Of a DNA stretch of 64,000 bases, positions 49,752 to 61,081 are shown in pieces (positions within the stretch are counted from its first letter, which is position 1; each line of letters starts with the position of its first letter). The notes under the pieces are model-generated. The model did not search any database. It was not told the origin of the DNA and worked only from the letters and a program-made list of their open reading frames with translations. The stretch comes from Carnobacterium pleistocenium FTR1 (GTDB lineage: Bacteria; Bacillota; Bacilli; Lactobacillales; Carnobacteriaceae). The stretch lies in the NCBI RefSeq assembly GCF_000744285.1, contig NZ_JQLQ01000002.1, positions 1,550,001-1,614,000 on the forward strand. The letters run 5' to 3'. The translations under genes were made by a program, and so were the position numbers.

Positions 49752-50486
49752 TTATTCAGTCGTCTCTTCTTGTATCGCTGAATTACGTAACTGGTAAATT
49801 TCAAACGTTTTTAACTCACGCCATTCACCTGTTTGTAATCCATCTAAATTTAACGTACCATAAGACTCTCTTTTTAATTTTTCTACTGGGTGTCCAATAA
49901 CTTGAAACATATTTTTAACTTGTCTATTACGGCCTTCATGTATAGTTAATTCTACCATAGTAACATCCTTAGCACGATCTGATGAAAGGATTTTTGCTTT
50001 TGCTGGTGCTGTCTTTTTACCTTCAATAACAATACCTTTTTCAAGTCTATTCAGTGATTTTTTGTCTACTAAGCCTTTTACTTTAACAACATATGTTTTA
50101 TCTATTTGGTGCTTAGGATGCATTAATAATTGGGAAAGTTCCCCATCATTTGTTAATACCAATGCTCCTGTTGTATCATAGTCCAGGCGACCAACTGGGT
50201 AAATACGTTGCTCAATATTTTGAAACAAATCAGTTACCACAGGACGTCCCTTATCATCTGAAACGGCTGTGATCATGTTTCTAGGTTTGTTCAATAAAAA
50301 ATAGACCGGTTCTTCCCTATAAACTGGAACTCCATCAACTTCAACTACATCAGAATTTCCAATTTGAATTCCCATTTCTTTAACAACTTTTCCATTTACT
50401 CTAACGTGGCCTTTAGAAATAAGTTCCTCTGATTTGCGTCGTGAAGCTACCCCGGCATGCGCTAAAACTTTCTGTAATCTTTCCAT
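49752..50486 (-). CDS. rluB: Pseudouridine synthase RluB-like
   Basis: 244 residues. N-terminal S4 domain (MERLQKVLAHAGVASRRKSEELI), catalytic GRLDYDTTGALVLTNDGEL with the nucleophilic Asp (about residue 104), and a C-terminal EGRNRQVKNMFQVIGHPV. It modifies 23S rRNA (position 2605 type). It follows scpB with a nine-base gap, as in other Firmicutes. Length is normal. Confidence 0.94.
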   Translation of the reverse strand: MERLQKVLAHAGVASRRKSEELISKGHVRVNGKVVKEMGIQIGNSDVVEVDGVPVYREEPVYFLLNKPRNMITAVSDDKGRPVVTDLFQNIEQRIYPVGRLDYDTTGALVLTNDGELSQLLMHPKHQIDKTYVVKVKGLVDKKSLNRLEKGIVIEGKKTAPAKAKILSSDRAKDVTMVELTIHEGRNRQVKNMFQVIGHPVEKLKRESYGTLNLDGLQTGEWRELKTFEIYQLRNSAIQEETTE

Positions 50487-50495
50487 ATTTTCTCC

Positions 50496-51098
50496 TCAAT
50501 ATACTCTATTTTTTTCATCTTCAAATTGCTGATTAAAACGTTCAAAAAATAAATCAGACTCTTTTTCATTATTTACTGTTTCTAAATCGGTTATTTCAGG
50601 TAAATCATCTAAATCTTTGAGTCCAAAATAATCCATGAAATACGCTGATGTCCCATACAGAATAGCTCTTCCTGGACCTTCTACGCGGCCTTTTGATTCT
50701 ACAAGACCCCTAAGCGTTAATTTTTGTAGCGCTCCACTTGTTTGGACACCGCGTATTTCATCGATTTCCATTCGTGTTAAAGGCTGCTTATAAGCGATAA
50801 TCGCAAGTGTCTCTAACGCAGCTTGTGAAAGATTTGTTGTCAAAGGTGAAACAGCATATTTCTTTATAATATCAGCATACTCTTTTTTGGTTGCTAATTG
50901 ATACTGATTTCCAACTTCAATAAGCATCAACCCTCTATATGTTAAACTTTCATATTCTTTTTGGAGACGCATCAGAAATTGGTAAACTTGTTGAGTCGAA
51001 CACTCTAGCAAAACAGAGATTTCCTCTAAAGACAGACCTTCATCTCCCGCTACAAAAAGAAGAGCTTCAATTGCTGCTAATTCATCCATTTTACTCAT
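50496..51098 (-). CDS. scpB: Chromosome segregation protein ScpB
   Basis: About 200 residues. Two winged-helix domains: AAIEALLFVAGDEGLSLEEI at the start and LSQAALETLAIIAYKQPLTRMEIDEIRGVQ at about residue 90. Together with ScpA and SMC it forms the condensin complex. Overlaps scpA by 8 bases; start at ATG 51098 (MSKMDE) or the GTG before it. Confidence 0.95.
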   Translation of the reverse strand: MSKMDELAAIEALLFVAGDEGLSLEEISVLLECSTQQVYQFLMRLQKEYESLTYRGLMLIEVGNQYQLATKKEYADIIKKYAVSPLTTNLSQAALETLAIIAYKQPLTRMEIDEIRGVQTSGALQKLTLRGLVESKGRVEGPGRAILYGTSAYFMDYFGLKDLDDLPEITDLETVNNEKESDLFFERFNQQFEDEKNRVY

Positions 51099-51864
51099 CA
51101 CCTATTTCTTCTATCACTGATGGATAGACGATAATATCTCCATAAGTTACCTTTTGTTGAATAAATACATTTTTTTCTTTAATTAATTCAAGTAAAGCCA
51201 TAAAAGTCGTTATCATTTCATTTTTTGTTGGAGTGTCAAAAAGATTAGTAAATAAAATACCCTGATTTTTTTTTACGCTTCTTAATTTCCCCATAATAAA
51301 TTCTATTTTTTCATTAATAGAGGTTTCTTCTGCTTTGATTTTTGTTTGTAAAGGTATTTTTTTCACTTTTTTATTAAACATTTCTTGAAAAGCAGCCACT
51401 AAATCAAACGTGCTGATTTGAAGAGGTTCAAGAGGGACTTTTTCTTGTAACAATTCTAGATTGGCTGGTTCCTTAGAAAAATATTGACTTCGTTCTTCTT
51501 CTTTTACTTTCAATATCGCTGCTGCTGTTTTAAATTTTCGATATTCTAACAACTGCTCTACTAATGCATCTCTAGGATCCTCACCCGTTTGGTAAGAGTC
51601 TTCATCATCTAGACTTACATCTATTTCCTGTTTAGGTAGTAACAATTTACTTTTTATGGCCATTAAAGTTGCGGCCATAACCAGGTAATCACCGGCAACA
51701 TCTAACTGTAACACTTTCATTGCTCGAATATAATTTAAATATTGAGCTGTTACGTCAGCAATAGGAATGTCATAAATATCAATTTCTAAATGTTTGATCA
51801 ATTGTAGCAATAAATCCAGCGGTCCTTCAAATGCATCAATTTTTATCGTTATATCAGATGACAT
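51091..51864 (-). CDS. scpA: Chromosome segregation protein ScpA
   Basis: 257 residues: FEGPLDLLLQLIKHLEIDIYDIPIADVTAQYLNYI, typical of ScpA, then an extended linker and a C-terminal region (EKIEFIMGKLRSVKKNQGILFTNLF, VTYGDIIVYPS). It bridges SMC heads with ScpB. It starts directly at the ribT stop and ends overlapping scpB. Length is normal. Confidence 0.96.
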   Translation of the reverse strand: MSSDITIKIDAFEGPLDLLLQLIKHLEIDIYDIPIADVTAQYLNYIRAMKVLQLDVAGDYLVMAATLMAIKSKLLLPKQEIDVSLDDEDSYQTGEDPRDALVEQLLEYRKFKTAAAILKVKEEERSQYFSKEPANLELLQEKVPLEPLQISTFDLVAAFQEMFNKKVKKIPLQTKIKAEETSINEKIEFIMGKLRSVKKNQGILFTNLFDTPTKNEMITTFMALLELIKEKNVFIQQKVTYGDIIVYPSVIEEIGDE

Positions 51865-52272
51865 TTAATCCTCGCTATTTCCATCAGCACTTAACTCTTG
51901 CTGCTCGTTTTTTTTACTTTTTTCTTGTTCCCATTTAGCAACTAAAGGGGCTGTTTCCAAAGTTCCCATTATTTTTTTTTGCGGGAATTGACGTTCTAAT
52001 GCCTCAGAAATACTATAGCTAATTCCTTCATTTCTAAATGAAGGATTAATTGAGATACGTCTTAACAAAATCATATCGTTTGCACTTTCTACACCTATTA
52101 CAGCTATAATATCTTGGGTTTCTTCGCTTTTCCATAAATAAAGTTTATGATTCTCTTTATTTTGATACCATTCCATTTCATCTTTCAAACGCGCAACATC
52201 TTTTAAATCTGGAATGAATGAAAGCAATCCCATTGAAATTTTTTCATAATCATTTTTGTAATCGAGTAACAT
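51865..52272 (-). CDS. ribT: GNAT acetyltransferase RibT
   Basis: 135 residues closely matching RibT of Bacillus: starts MLLDYKNDYEKISMGLLSFIPDLKDV, central LYLWKSEETQDIIAVIGVE and the GNAT core RRISINPSFRNEGI, which binds acetyl-CoA. Its substrate is not known. In Bacillus ribT is the last gene of the rib operon; here it is instead fused into scpAB-rluB context without ribosome-binding rib genes next to it, matching the ribT-scpAB order. Length is normal. Confidence 0.85.
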   Translation of the reverse strand: MLLDYKNDYEKISMGLLSFIPDLKDVARLKDEMEWYQNKENHKLYLWKSEETQDIIAVIGVESANDMILLRRISINPSFRNEGISYSISEALERQFPQKKIMGTLETAPLVAKWEQEKSKKNEQQELSADGNSED

Positions 52273-52333
52273 ATTCTCCTCCTAGTGCTATAAGTTTGCA
52301 ACAACTTAATGTTAACGCATACCTTATTTAAAA

Positions 52334-53650
52334 TTAATAAAGAGAGCATTCTAATCTCATCAAGTCCGCATAACTTTCTCGCTTAATAGCTAAAAAAGCT
52401 TGCCCATTTTCAACAAATACTACCGGTGGTCTTGGAATACGATTGTAGTTGCTAGCCATTGCATACCCATATGCCCCTGTGCTAAAAACGGCTAAGACAT
52501 CTTTATCATCAGCTTTTGGCAATGGAAGATCCCATATCAGCATATCCCCAGATTCACAACATTTTCCAGCAATAGAATAGGTCTCTTCCACTTTATCTTC
52601 TACACGGTTTGCTAGAATACCAGTATACTTCGCATCATATAGGGCCGGTCTGATGTTATCAGACATCCCTCCATCAATAGCTAAATAATTTCGAACATCT
52701 GGTATGACTTTTTGCGAACCGACTTGATACAAAGTAATACCTGCTTCCCCAACTAAACTACGTCCTGGTTCAATCCAAATTTCAGGCATCGGCAATTGAA
52801 GCTTTGCTGAAACAGTTTGAACTTCGTCAATCAAATTATTCACATAATCCTCAATTGGCAATGGTTCATCTTCTGACGTGTACCGAATACCAAAACCTCC
52901 ACCAACATTTAGCACGCGTAAATGAAAACCAAATAATTCTTGCCATTTCTTAGATTGCATCAATAATTTATCGACAGCTAAACTAAATCCATCTGTTTCA
53001 AAGATCTGTGAACCAATGTGACAATGGAGACCCATCGTATCGATATATGGCATCTCTAGGGCGGATTGTAAGGCTTGCTGAGCTTGACCATTATTTAGAT
53101 CAAACCCAAATTTAGAATCGGTCTGTCCAGTCGTTATATAATCATGGGTATGAGCCTCAACACCTGGTGTGACCCGCAACAAAATAGATACCTTTTCCTT
53201 GCGTTGCTGTGTATAGTCATTTAATTTTTTTAATTCGTGAAAATTATCAACTACAAAACAGCCAATACCATAATCCAATGCCGCAATAATCTCTGAATCA
53301 GATTTATTATTCCCATGGAAATGAATTTTTTCACTCGGATAATTTGCTTGAATAGCCGTGTATAGTTCTCCCCCGGAAACAACATCCAGAGACATCTCTT
53401 CTTTAGCCATTAGTTGATAGATAGCTAAACAAGAGAAAGCTTTACTTGCATAGGCCACTTGAGCAGAAACATTTCTATCTTGGAAAGTTTTTTTAAAAGC
53501 TTGGGCTCTATGTTTAATTTGAGAGACATCATAGACATATAAAGGTGTTCCATATTCTTCAACCAATGAAACTGTGTCTATTCCCCCAATTTCTAAATGG
53601 TTGTCTTGATTTATTTTCATTGTTCCGGTCAGTAATCTTTTGTCCATCAA
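52334..53650 (-). CDS. lysA: Diaminopimelate decarboxylase
   Basis: 438 residues. PLP lysine in VAYASKAFSCLAIYQL (about residue 70), then HFHGNNKSDSE, GSQIFETDGF, LNVGGGFGIRY and the CESGDML motif (about residue 350) with the active-site Cys. It makes lysine from meso-diaminopimelate, the last step. Start MMDKRL could be either Met. Located between ribT and pnp. A hairpin follows the next gene only; lysA itself has its own 5' region of about 220 bases with no further gene. Confidence 0.95.
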   Translation of the reverse strand: MMDKRLLTGTMKINQDNHLEIGGIDTVSLVEEYGTPLYVYDVSQIKHRAQAFKKTFQDRNVSAQVAYASKAFSCLAIYQLMAKEEMSLDVVSGGELYTAIQANYPSEKIHFHGNNKSDSEIIAALDYGIGCFVVDNFHELKKLNDYTQQRKEKVSILLRVTPGVEAHTHDYITTGQTDSKFGFDLNNGQAQQALQSALEMPYIDTMGLHCHIGSQIFETDGFSLAVDKLLMQSKKWQELFGFHLRVLNVGGGFGIRYTSEDEPLPIEDYVNNLIDEVQTVSAKLQLPMPEIWIEPGRSLVGEAGITLYQVGSQKVIPDVRNYLAIDGGMSDNIRPALYDAKYTGILANRVEDKVEETYSIAGKCCESGDMLIWDLPLPKADDKDVLAVFSTGAYGYAMASNYNRIPRPPVVFVENGQAFLAIKRESYADLMRLECSLY

Positions 53651-53798
53651 TCGACTATCCCCATTTCAGGTTCTCTTGTTTTTTGCTTTACCTACTTTAA
53701 CACAAAAAAAAGCTTTTCTCAATATAGGTTGATACCATATGTAGAGGTATCAATAATTTTAAAGAATCTATTTATATAACGAAAAAATGGACGATGAA

Positions 53799-53864
53799 CT
53801 AAAGAGAAACTATTTAAAAGTACGGTTAGTAAACCATAGCTTTTTCACAGTTTCTCTTTAGAGT
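53799..53864 (-). terminator. Long hairpin after the pnp gene
   Basis: Minus strand AAAGAGAAACT ... AGTTTCTCTTT with inner AAAAG/CTTTT and GGTT/AACC pairing, ending in TTTCTCTTTAG. It lies between the purine phosphorylase gene and lysA and acts as terminator or transcription separator. Confidence 0.65.
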
Positions 53865-53872
53865 CTAATAGA

Positions 53873-54694
53873 TCATATTTCGGAAAGAATATTTTTTACT
53901 AAAGCTTTAAAAGTGTGTTTAACGCGTTGAGTTGTTTCTACAACTTCCTTATGATTTAAATTTGCTTGCATCCCCGCTGCTAGGTTGGTAATACAAGAAA
54001 TACCGATTACTCTCATACCCGCATGTTTTGCTACAATAACTTCAGGGACAGTAGACATCCCAACCGCATCAGCACCAAATAAACGAACCATTCTTATTTC
54101 AGCAGGAGTTTCATAGGTCGGACCAGAAAATCCGATATATACTCCTTCTTTCAAGTCGATCGCCATATTTTTAGCTACTGAACGGACAATCTCTTGATAA
54201 GCTGGATCATAAGCATGGCTCATGTCCGTAAAACGTGGTCCCATTGCATCATCATTAGGACCAATTAATGGATTGGTTCCTGTGTAGTTGATTTGATCCG
54301 TGATCATCATTAATTCACCAGGAGTGAAATCAGTATTGATTCCGCCAGCAGCATTGGTAACGATCAAAGAATGAATGCCAAGAGCTTTCATTACACGTAT
54401 TGGAAAAGTTACCTCTTCTAAGGAATAACCTTCGTAAAAATGAAAACGACCTTGCATCGCTATTACTTTTTTACCACCAAGCGTACCATATACTAATTGT
54501 CCAGCATGTCCTTCTACCGTTGAGACTGGAAAATGTGGAATTTTACTATATGAAATAGCAATTGGATTTTCAACTTCGTCTCCTAATTCACCCAAGCCCG
54601 ATCCTAAAATCAAACCAAATTCGATATCTTGAATACCATTTTCTATAATATAATTTTTTGCTTCATTTACTTTTTTTAAAAGTGCTACAGTCAT
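53873..54694 (-). CDS. punA: Purine-nucleoside phosphorylase, type I
   Basis: 273 residues from the ATG at 54694; the ATG six bases upstream overlaps GGAGG. Family features: FGLILGSGLGELGDEVE, HFPVSTVEGHAGQLVYG, GRFHFYEGY, TNAAGGIN and GPTYETPAEIRM, the last two near the base and phosphate site. It splits purine nucleosides to base and sugar phosphate. In one operon with deoB (21-base gap), whose product recycles the sugar. Type I trimeric PNP as in B. subtilis PupG. Confidence 0.94.
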   Translation of the reverse strand: MTVALLKKVNEAKNYIIENGIQDIEFGLILGSGLGELGDEVENPIAISYSKIPHFPVSTVEGHAGQLVYGTLGGKKVIAMQGRFHFYEGYSLEEVTFPIRVMKALGIHSLIVTNAAGGINTDFTPGELMMITDQINYTGTNPLIGPNDDAMGPRFTDMSHAYDPAYQEIVRSVAKNMAIDLKEGVYIGFSGPTYETPAEIRMVRLFGADAVGMSTVPEVIVAKHAGMRVIGISCITNLAAGMQANLNHKEVVETTQRVKHTFKALVKNILSEI

Positions 54695-54721
54695 AACCAT
54701 CCTCCGTTTACTTATCCTCTT

Positions 54722-55891
54722 TTACTTTAATTCTTTCAAGAAGCTTTTACCAAGACCGGTATCTTGAACACCAAAGTTTTCTGCAATAGTGGCTCCGATA
54801 TCTGCAAAATGCCCTTGTGGTATTTTACCATTTTCTTGCATAGATGGAGAATAAGCGAGCAAAGGAACATATTCTCTTGTATGATCTGTTCCAGGAGCTG
54901 TTGGATCATTTCCATGGTCAGCTGTGATCAATAACAAATCGTCTTCTTTTAATTTCCCGACAATTTCTTCGATACGAGTGTCAAATTCATTTATTGCTTG
55001 AGCATAGCCCAAAACATCACGACGATGTCCAAACTTAGCATCAAAATCAACTAAGTTTAAAAAGCTGATACCTTCAAACTCTTTATCCATAACGTTTAAC
55101 AGCTTATCTACACCATCCATATTGTGCTCTGTTCGAACAGACTCTGTAATTCCTGCTCCATTATAAATATCATTGATTTTACCGATTGCAATAACTTCTT
55201 TGCCCTCTTCACTTAAGTAATTCAATACAGTTTTTCCAAAAGGATTTAACGCATAGTCATGTCGTCCACTTGTTCTTGTGAAATTACCTGGTTCACCAAT
55301 ATATGGACGCGCAATAATTCTACCGATCATATAAGGATCATCTTTCGTTATATCTCTTACAAATTGACAAATACGGTACAATTCTTCTAGCGGTATCACC
55401 TCTTCATGTGCAGCAATTTGTAGTACAGGATCTGCTGAGGTATAGATGATTATATCGCCCGTTTCTAATTGGTGTTTGCCATATTCATCAATAATAGCTG
55501 TTCCGCTAGCAGGTTTATTTCCCACAACTTTGCGGCCAGAAAAGTCTTCAATTTGTTTTAATAATTCAGCTGGAAAACCTTCAGGAAAAACACGAAATGG
55601 CGTTTGAATATTTAGACCCATGATTTCCCAATGTCCAGTCATTGTATCTTTACCAACAGATACTTCTTCAAGTTTTGTATAATAACCCAAGCTGTCCACA
55701 ACATTGCGAACACCTTTTAAAGGCTTGATATTTCCTAATCCTAATTGTTCAAGATGTGGTATCGTTAGCTCTACTTCTTGAGCGATGTGTCCCAGTGTGT
55801 CGCTCCCTAAATCATTAAATTTATCAGCATCAGGAGCTTCCCCAATACCAACTGAATCCATAACGATTAAATGTATTCTTTTGTATGACAT
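54722..55891 (-). CDS. deoB: Phosphopentomutase
   Basis: 389 residues of the alkaline-phosphatase superfamily. [16 protein letters not shown] at the start, Thr85 in [10 protein letters not shown] as the phosphorylated residue, and metal-binding segments TADHGNDPT and [12 protein letters not shown]. It converts (deoxy)ribose-1-phosphate to the 5-phosphate, completing nucleoside salvage with punA. The gene order xerD-deoB-punA matches ripX-drm-pupG of Bacillus. Confidence 0.97.
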   Translation of the reverse strand: MSYKRIHLIVMDSVGIGEAPDADKFNDLGSDTLGHIAQEVELTIPHLEQLGLGNIKPLKGVRNVVDSLGYYTKLEEVSVGKDTMTGHWEIMGLNIQTPFRVFPEGFPAELLKQIEDFSGRKVVGNKPASGTAIIDEYGKHQLETGDIIIYTSADPVLQIAAHEEVIPLEELYRICQFVRDITKDDPYMIGRIIARPYIGEPGNFTRTSGRHDYALNPFGKTVLNYLSEEGKEVIAIGKINDIYNGAGITESVRTEHNMDGVDKLLNVMDKEFEGISFLNLVDFDAKFGHRRDVLGYAQAINEFDTRIEEIVGKLKEDDLLLITADHGNDPTAPGTDHTREYVPLLAYSPSMQENGKIPQGHFADIGATIAENFGVQDTGLGKSFLKELK

Positions 55892-55983
55892 TCGCTTTCA
55901 TCCTCCTAATTATAGGTTTCTACATTCTCATTATATTAAAAAGCACTTAATAAAGCGAGCAAAACTCTACATTCCGACTATTT

Positions 55984-56874
55984 TCAAGCTCTAGGGTGAT
56001 AAGTTTTGTAAACGCTCGACATTCTTTGTTTCGTAATATGTGTGTAAATTTGAGTTGTAGAGATGTCTGAATGACCCAACAACTCCTGCACCACTCTAAG
56101 ATCAGCCCCGTTTTCTAATAAGTGCGTAGCAAATGAATGCCGCAAAGTATGGGGTGTCACTTCTTTTTCTATTCCAGCTTTTTTTACGATTATCTTTAAG
56201 TTTTTCCAAACACCTTGTCTGGTCAATTTTCGGCCATGGTGATTAAGGAATAGATAAGGCGAACGGTGGCTTTCTTTTTCTAATTTTGACCGGCTATATC
56301 GTCGATATTTTTCGATCCATTCAATTGCCATATCACCTAAAGGGATGATTCTTTCTTTATCGCCTTTACCAATTGTTTGAATCAGCCCAAGTGATAAGTG
56401 TAGATCATCTAACTTTAACTCTGTTAATTCAGATACGCGTAATCCAGTTGCATAAAGCACTTCAAGCATTGCTCGATCTCTTAAACCTAGTGTTTCACCG
56501 GTATTGGGTGTTTCTATTAATTGATCAACCTCTTTAATAGACAATACTTTTGGTAATTTTTGTGCTTTTTTTGGTGTATCGATATGCAGCATAGGATCAT
56601 CTTTAGACAGTTGTTCTTGTTTTAAAAATTGATGGAACCGTCTTAAACAAGAAATCATCCGAATAATGGTACCAGCAGCTTTTTTTTGTTCTTTTAGCTT
56701 TTGTAAAAAGGATAACACAGTATACCGATCGATTTGATTCCATTCGGTTATCTTACTTTCTGAAATAAAAGCAAGGTACTGTCTGATATCTCTTTTGTAA
56801 CTTTCAATTGTATTTTTTGAAAGTCCACGTTCAATGGTAAGAAAACGAAGGTACTCTTCTAGATCTTCATTCAT
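55984..56874 (-). CDS. xerD: Chromosomal recombinase XerD
   Basis: 296 residues. N-terminal SAM-like domain LEEYLRFLTIERGLSKNTIESYKRDIRQYL; catalytic Arg in LYATGLRVSELTELKL, HTLRHSFATHLLENGADL, and LGHSDISTTQIYTHIT with the Tyr nucleophile. It resolves chromosome dimers at dif with XerC-type partner. The length and the lack of arm domain separate it from the phage integrase. Its own 5' gap to cvfB is about 85 bases with a terminator. Confidence 0.95.
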   Translation of the reverse strand: MNEDLEEYLRFLTIERGLSKNTIESYKRDIRQYLAFISESKITEWNQIDRYTVLSFLQKLKEQKKAAGTIIRMISCLRRFHQFLKQEQLSKDDPMLHIDTPKKAQKLPKVLSIKEVDQLIETPNTGETLGLRDRAMLEVLYATGLRVSELTELKLDDLHLSLGLIQTIGKGDKERIIPLGDMAIEWIEKYRRYSRSKLEKESHRSPYLFLNHHGRKLTRQGVWKNLKIIVKKAGIEKEVTPHTLRHSFATHLLENGADLRVVQELLGHSDISTTQIYTHITKQRMSSVYKTYHPRA

Positions 56875-56908
56875 GTTTTATCACCTCAAATCAATTTTAG
56901 CGATGTAA

Positions 56909-56948
56909 AAAAAGAAAGCACGAACACTTTGTGAACTGCCCTCTTTTA
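56909..56948 (-). terminator. Terminator after cvfB
   Basis: Minus-strand AGAGGGCA ... TGCTTTCT stem (with two G-T pairs) then TTTTTTT, in the gap between cvfB and xerD. Confidence 0.65.
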
Positions 56949-56961
56949 TACAATTAATTTT

Positions 56962-57861
56962 TTAATCTTCTTCTTCTCCTTCTTCTTTTTCAAGATTCAC
57001 TAAAGGTTCAACAAGTTTTGTTTCGCCATCTTCTTGCACGATCAAACGTTGTTTCATTAAATTTCCAATTGCTCGTTTAAATTGTCCTTTACTGATACCA
57101 AAGCGATCTGCAATATCATCTGGAGAACTTTTATCAGTATATGGGAAACTACCCGTTTTTGTTCGTTCTAATATTGCCATTAACATTGCCGCATCGTCAC
57201 CTATTGCTTCATAAGCTCGTGGCATTAAAGAAACATTTATCACGCCATCTGATCTTACTCCGATAACACGTCCGGATACAACTTCTCCTAAGCGAGGCTC
57301 ATCTTTGCGTTCTGAAGGGTGAACAAAGCCAATTTGGTCGTCTTCGGTTAAAATAAATGTTCCAATAACTTTCAAACGATAAGCCGTTCCTTTGATATTT
57401 TGATTGATCAATTCTTCTGTTCCTTTTTTTGCCATCGATTGATACACTTCATCGCTAGCTAGTTCTCCCCACATACGGTCTTTATCATCTACTCGTATAG
57501 TTATCAATAAACGGTCGCCCTTTTTAGGCCACAAATGTTTAATCGTAGGTAGTTCATCAAGTGACACAACTAATTCTTTATCCGGCAAGCCAATATCAAC
57601 AAATACACCTAAATCTTTTCTTGTGTCTATAACCGTTCCCCACGCGAAATGACCTACTTGTACTTTAGGTATTTCTTGTGTCAACATATAATCTTTATCC
57701 ATTGAAATATAGGCAAATCCTTCTACTGTATCGCCTAATTTATACTCCATACCTTCAGTTTTAGTCAGTTGATAGGTTACGCCATCTTTTTGTACAAAAA
57801 ATGCTGTATCATTTACATCTGTAACAAGTCCAATAATGATTGTTCCTAATGATTGATTCAT
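56962..57861 (-). CDS. cvfB: S1-domain RNA-binding protein CvfB
   Basis: 299 residues from ATG 57861 (GGAGG overlaps the upstream in-frame ATG at 57876). Three S1-like beta-barrels: SLGTIIGLVTDVNDTAFFV, VQVGHFAWGTVIDTRKDLGVFVDIGL and LGEVVSGRVIGVRSDGVINVSL, then a C-terminal winged helix (DIADRFGISKGQFKRAIGNLM). CvfB/YitL proteins affect virulence-gene expression in staphylococci; general function is RNA binding. It is monocistronic with its own terminator. Confidence 0.92.
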   Translation of the reverse strand: MNQSLGTIIIGLVTDVNDTAFFVQKDGVTYQLTKTEGMEYKLGDTVEGFAYISMDKDYMLTQEIPKVQVGHFAWGTVIDTRKDLGVFVDIGLPDKELVVSLDELPTIKHLWPKKGDRLLITIRVDDKDRMWGELASDEVYQSMAKKGTEELINQNIKGTAYRLKVIGTFILTEDDQIGFVHPSERKDEPRLGEVVSGRVIGVRSDGVINVSLMPRAYEAIGDDAAMLMAILERTKTGSFPYTDKSSPDDIADRFGISKGQFKRAIGNLMKQRLIVQEDGETKLVEPLVNLEKEEGEEED

Positions 57862-58021
57862 ATTTTTTTCCTCCATAAGTTTAGAAATAGTAAGTGATTT
57901 TTCAATTCATTGATTTATCTTCTTTATCTTATATGAAAAAGCAAAGCATAATAGAAAAGTAGATAAACGTCCAATATAAGTTTACCATATTTTTATGTAA
58001 ACTAAAAACTTTCAATCAATC

Positions 58022-58068
58022 AAAAAAAAACTCCCTATTAGATCCAAAATCAATCCTCAAGAGAGTTT
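58022..58068 (-). terminator. Terminator after pyk
   Basis: Minus strand AACTCTCTTGAGG ... AATAGGGAGTT followed by nine Ts; stems on both ends of the pfkA-pyk transcript's end. Confidence 0.8.
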
Positions 58069-58092
58069 TGTTTATTCAAATTTTGATTTTTA

Positions 58093-59850
58093 TTAGATAG
58101 CTGTTGTTGCTCCACGGTAGATGATTCCACGACGTGAGTCAACAGTGATCAATTCACCATCTTTAATAATTGTTGTAGCATTTTCAACATTCACGACAAC
58201 AGGGATATTCATTGCAATTGCAATAACCGCTGCATGACTAGTCAAGCCGCCTTGTTCTACTACTAAAGCTGCTGATTTTTCAATTGCTGGCAAGTAGTCT
58301 TTATCTGTTGTTTTCACAACTAAAATTCCACCTTCTACAGCATTTTCATTTGCTTCTTCAGCATTTGCTGCAACAACTGCTTTACCAATAACAGCATCTG
58401 TTCCAACACCTTGTCCGCTAACCAATTTAGTTCCAATTAATTGAATTTTCATTAAGTTAGTTGTGCCACGTTCTCCAACTGGTACACCAGCAGTAATAAT
58501 AATTAAATCTCCTGCGGTTGCAAATCCAGTTTCTTGAGCAATTTTAGTTGCTAAGTGGAACATATCATCTGTTGAAGCTGGTTTTTCAGAAACAACTGGA
58601 TAAGCTCCCCATGTTAATGCAAGACCGCGCATTTGACGTTCTGTAAAAGTAACAGCAACGATGTTAGCTTTTGGACGGTATTTTGCGATCATACGTGCAG
58701 TATGTCCAGATTCAGTAGCTGCAACGATCGTTTGGATATTTAGATTACGTGCAGTGTGTCCTACTGATTGACCAATTGCTTCAGTCATATCTGTTTGGCT
58801 GTAAGCTTTTAATGCAAATGCATCTTGGTTTACTAATGCTTCTTCAGTACGTATAGCAATACGAGTCATTGTTTGTACAGCTTCAATTGGGTACTCTCCA
58901 GCAGCTGTTTCTCCAGAAAGCATAATAGCATCTGTTCCATCGAAAATAGCATTTGCTACATCACTTGCTTCAGCGCGTGTTGGACGTGGGTTTTTTTGCA
59001 TTGAGTCAAGCATTTGTGTAGCGGTAATAACTGGTTTACCAGCTTGATTACATTTTTGGATAAGTGCTTTTTGAACGATTGGAACTTCTTCTGTAGGAAT
59101 TTCAACTCCTAAATCTCCACGAGCAACCATTATTCCATCTGCAACTTTCAAGATTTCGTCAATGTTGTCTACGCCTTCTTGATTTTCAATTTTAGGAATG
59201 ATTTGAACATGAGTCATGTTTTCTTCTTCAAGAATTTGAGTGATTTCTAATACATCAGATGCGCGACGCACAAAACTTGCCGCAATATAATCAATATCAT
59301 TTTTTAGACCAAAACGAATATCGGCAGCATCTTTATCAGTGATTCCTGGTAAATTCACAGATACGCCTGGTACGTTAACACCTTTTTTATTTTTTAGTAT
59401 TCCTGGATTTTGAACTAAAACAACAATTTCATTGTTTGCATGGTCTAATTCTGTTATTTCAAGATCTATTAAACCATCGTCTAGTAAGATGTGAGTACCT
59501 ACTTCTATATCATTGATTAATTCAGGATAAGTGATTGAGAATTTTTCTCTTGTTCCTTCAACTTCTGTCATTGAGATACGAACAACGTCTCCTTCTTCGA
59601 ACTCAACAAGACCATCTTTCATGTTGTGTGTACGCATTTCAGGACCTTTTGTATCTAATAGAATAGCTACCATTTTGCCAGTACGTTTTGAAGCTTCACG
59701 AATATTTATGATGCGTGCACCATGCTCTTCGAAGTCCCCATGTGAAAAGTTTAAGCGAGCTACGTTCATACCTGCATCTATCATTTGAACCAGTTGTTCA
59801 ACTTTTTCACTTGCTGGACCTATCGTACATACAATTTTTGTTTTTTTCAT
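58093..59850 (-). CDS. pyk: Pyruvate kinase with C-terminal PEP-utiliser domain
   Basis: 585 residues. Core: [49 protein letters not shown] and [12 protein letters not shown]. The last ~110 residues form the extra PEP-utiliser-like domain ([21 protein letters not shown], about 525-560) typical of Bacillus and Carnobacterium-type enzymes. It makes ATP and pyruvate from PEP. It is 57 bases after pfkA, one transcript likely. Confidence 0.98.
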   Translation of the reverse strand: MKKTKIVCTIGPASEKVEQLVQMIDAGMNVARLNFSHGDFEEHGARIINIREASKRTGKMVAILLDTKGPEMRTHNMKDGLVEFEEGDVVRISMTEVEGTREKFSITYPELINDIEVGTHILLDDGLIDLEITELDHANNEIVVLVQNPGILKNKKGVNVPGVSVNLPGITDKDAADIRFGLKNDIDYIAASFVRRASDVLEITQILEEENMTHVQIIPKIENQEGVDNIDEILKVADGIMVARGDLGVEIPTEEVPIVQKALIQKCNQAGKPVITATQMLDSMQKNPRPTRAEASDVANAIFDGTDAIMLSGETAAGEYPIEAVQTMTRIAIRTEEALVNQDAFALKAYSQTDMTEAIGQSVGHTARNLNIQTIVAATESGHTARMIAKYRPKANIVAVTFTERQMRGLALTWGAYPVVSEKPASTDDMFHLATKIAQETGFATAGDLIIITAGVPVGERGTTNLMKIQLIGTKLVSGQGVGTDAVIGKAVVAANAEEANENAVEGGILVVKTTDKDYLPAIEKSAALVVEQGGLTSHAAVIAIAMNIPVVVNVENATTIIKDGELITVDSRRGIIYRGATTAI

Positions 59851-59907
59851 TCTATTATCTCTCCTAACAGCAATTTTTATTACAATTTTTTAAAGTTTGT
59901 AATCTAA

Positions 59908-60882
<975 letters not shown>

Positions 60883-60964
60883 TCATAAAATAGATTAAAG
60901 TAATCAGCTTTTCTAAACAATTCACAATTAAAATCATTCAAAAAATTTTTTACTCATTAAACTT

Positions 60965-60993
60965 AATATCTTAGCACAATATTCTTTTTTCAA
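60965..60993 (-). promoter_or_regulatory. Candidate pfkA promoter
   Basis: TTGAAA (60988-60993) and GATATT (60965-60970) at 17 bases on the minus strand, in the 211-base gap between dnaE and pfkA. The -10 is poor, so this is a tentative assignment; the downstream leader is about 90 bases. Confidence 0.35.
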
Positions 60994-61081
60994 ACTTACA
61001 AACATAAGCTCAGCTACTATTCTACCATTCTTTTACCGTTTTGTCTTTTAAAATGGTATTTTACTAAAATTTCATTTAGAT

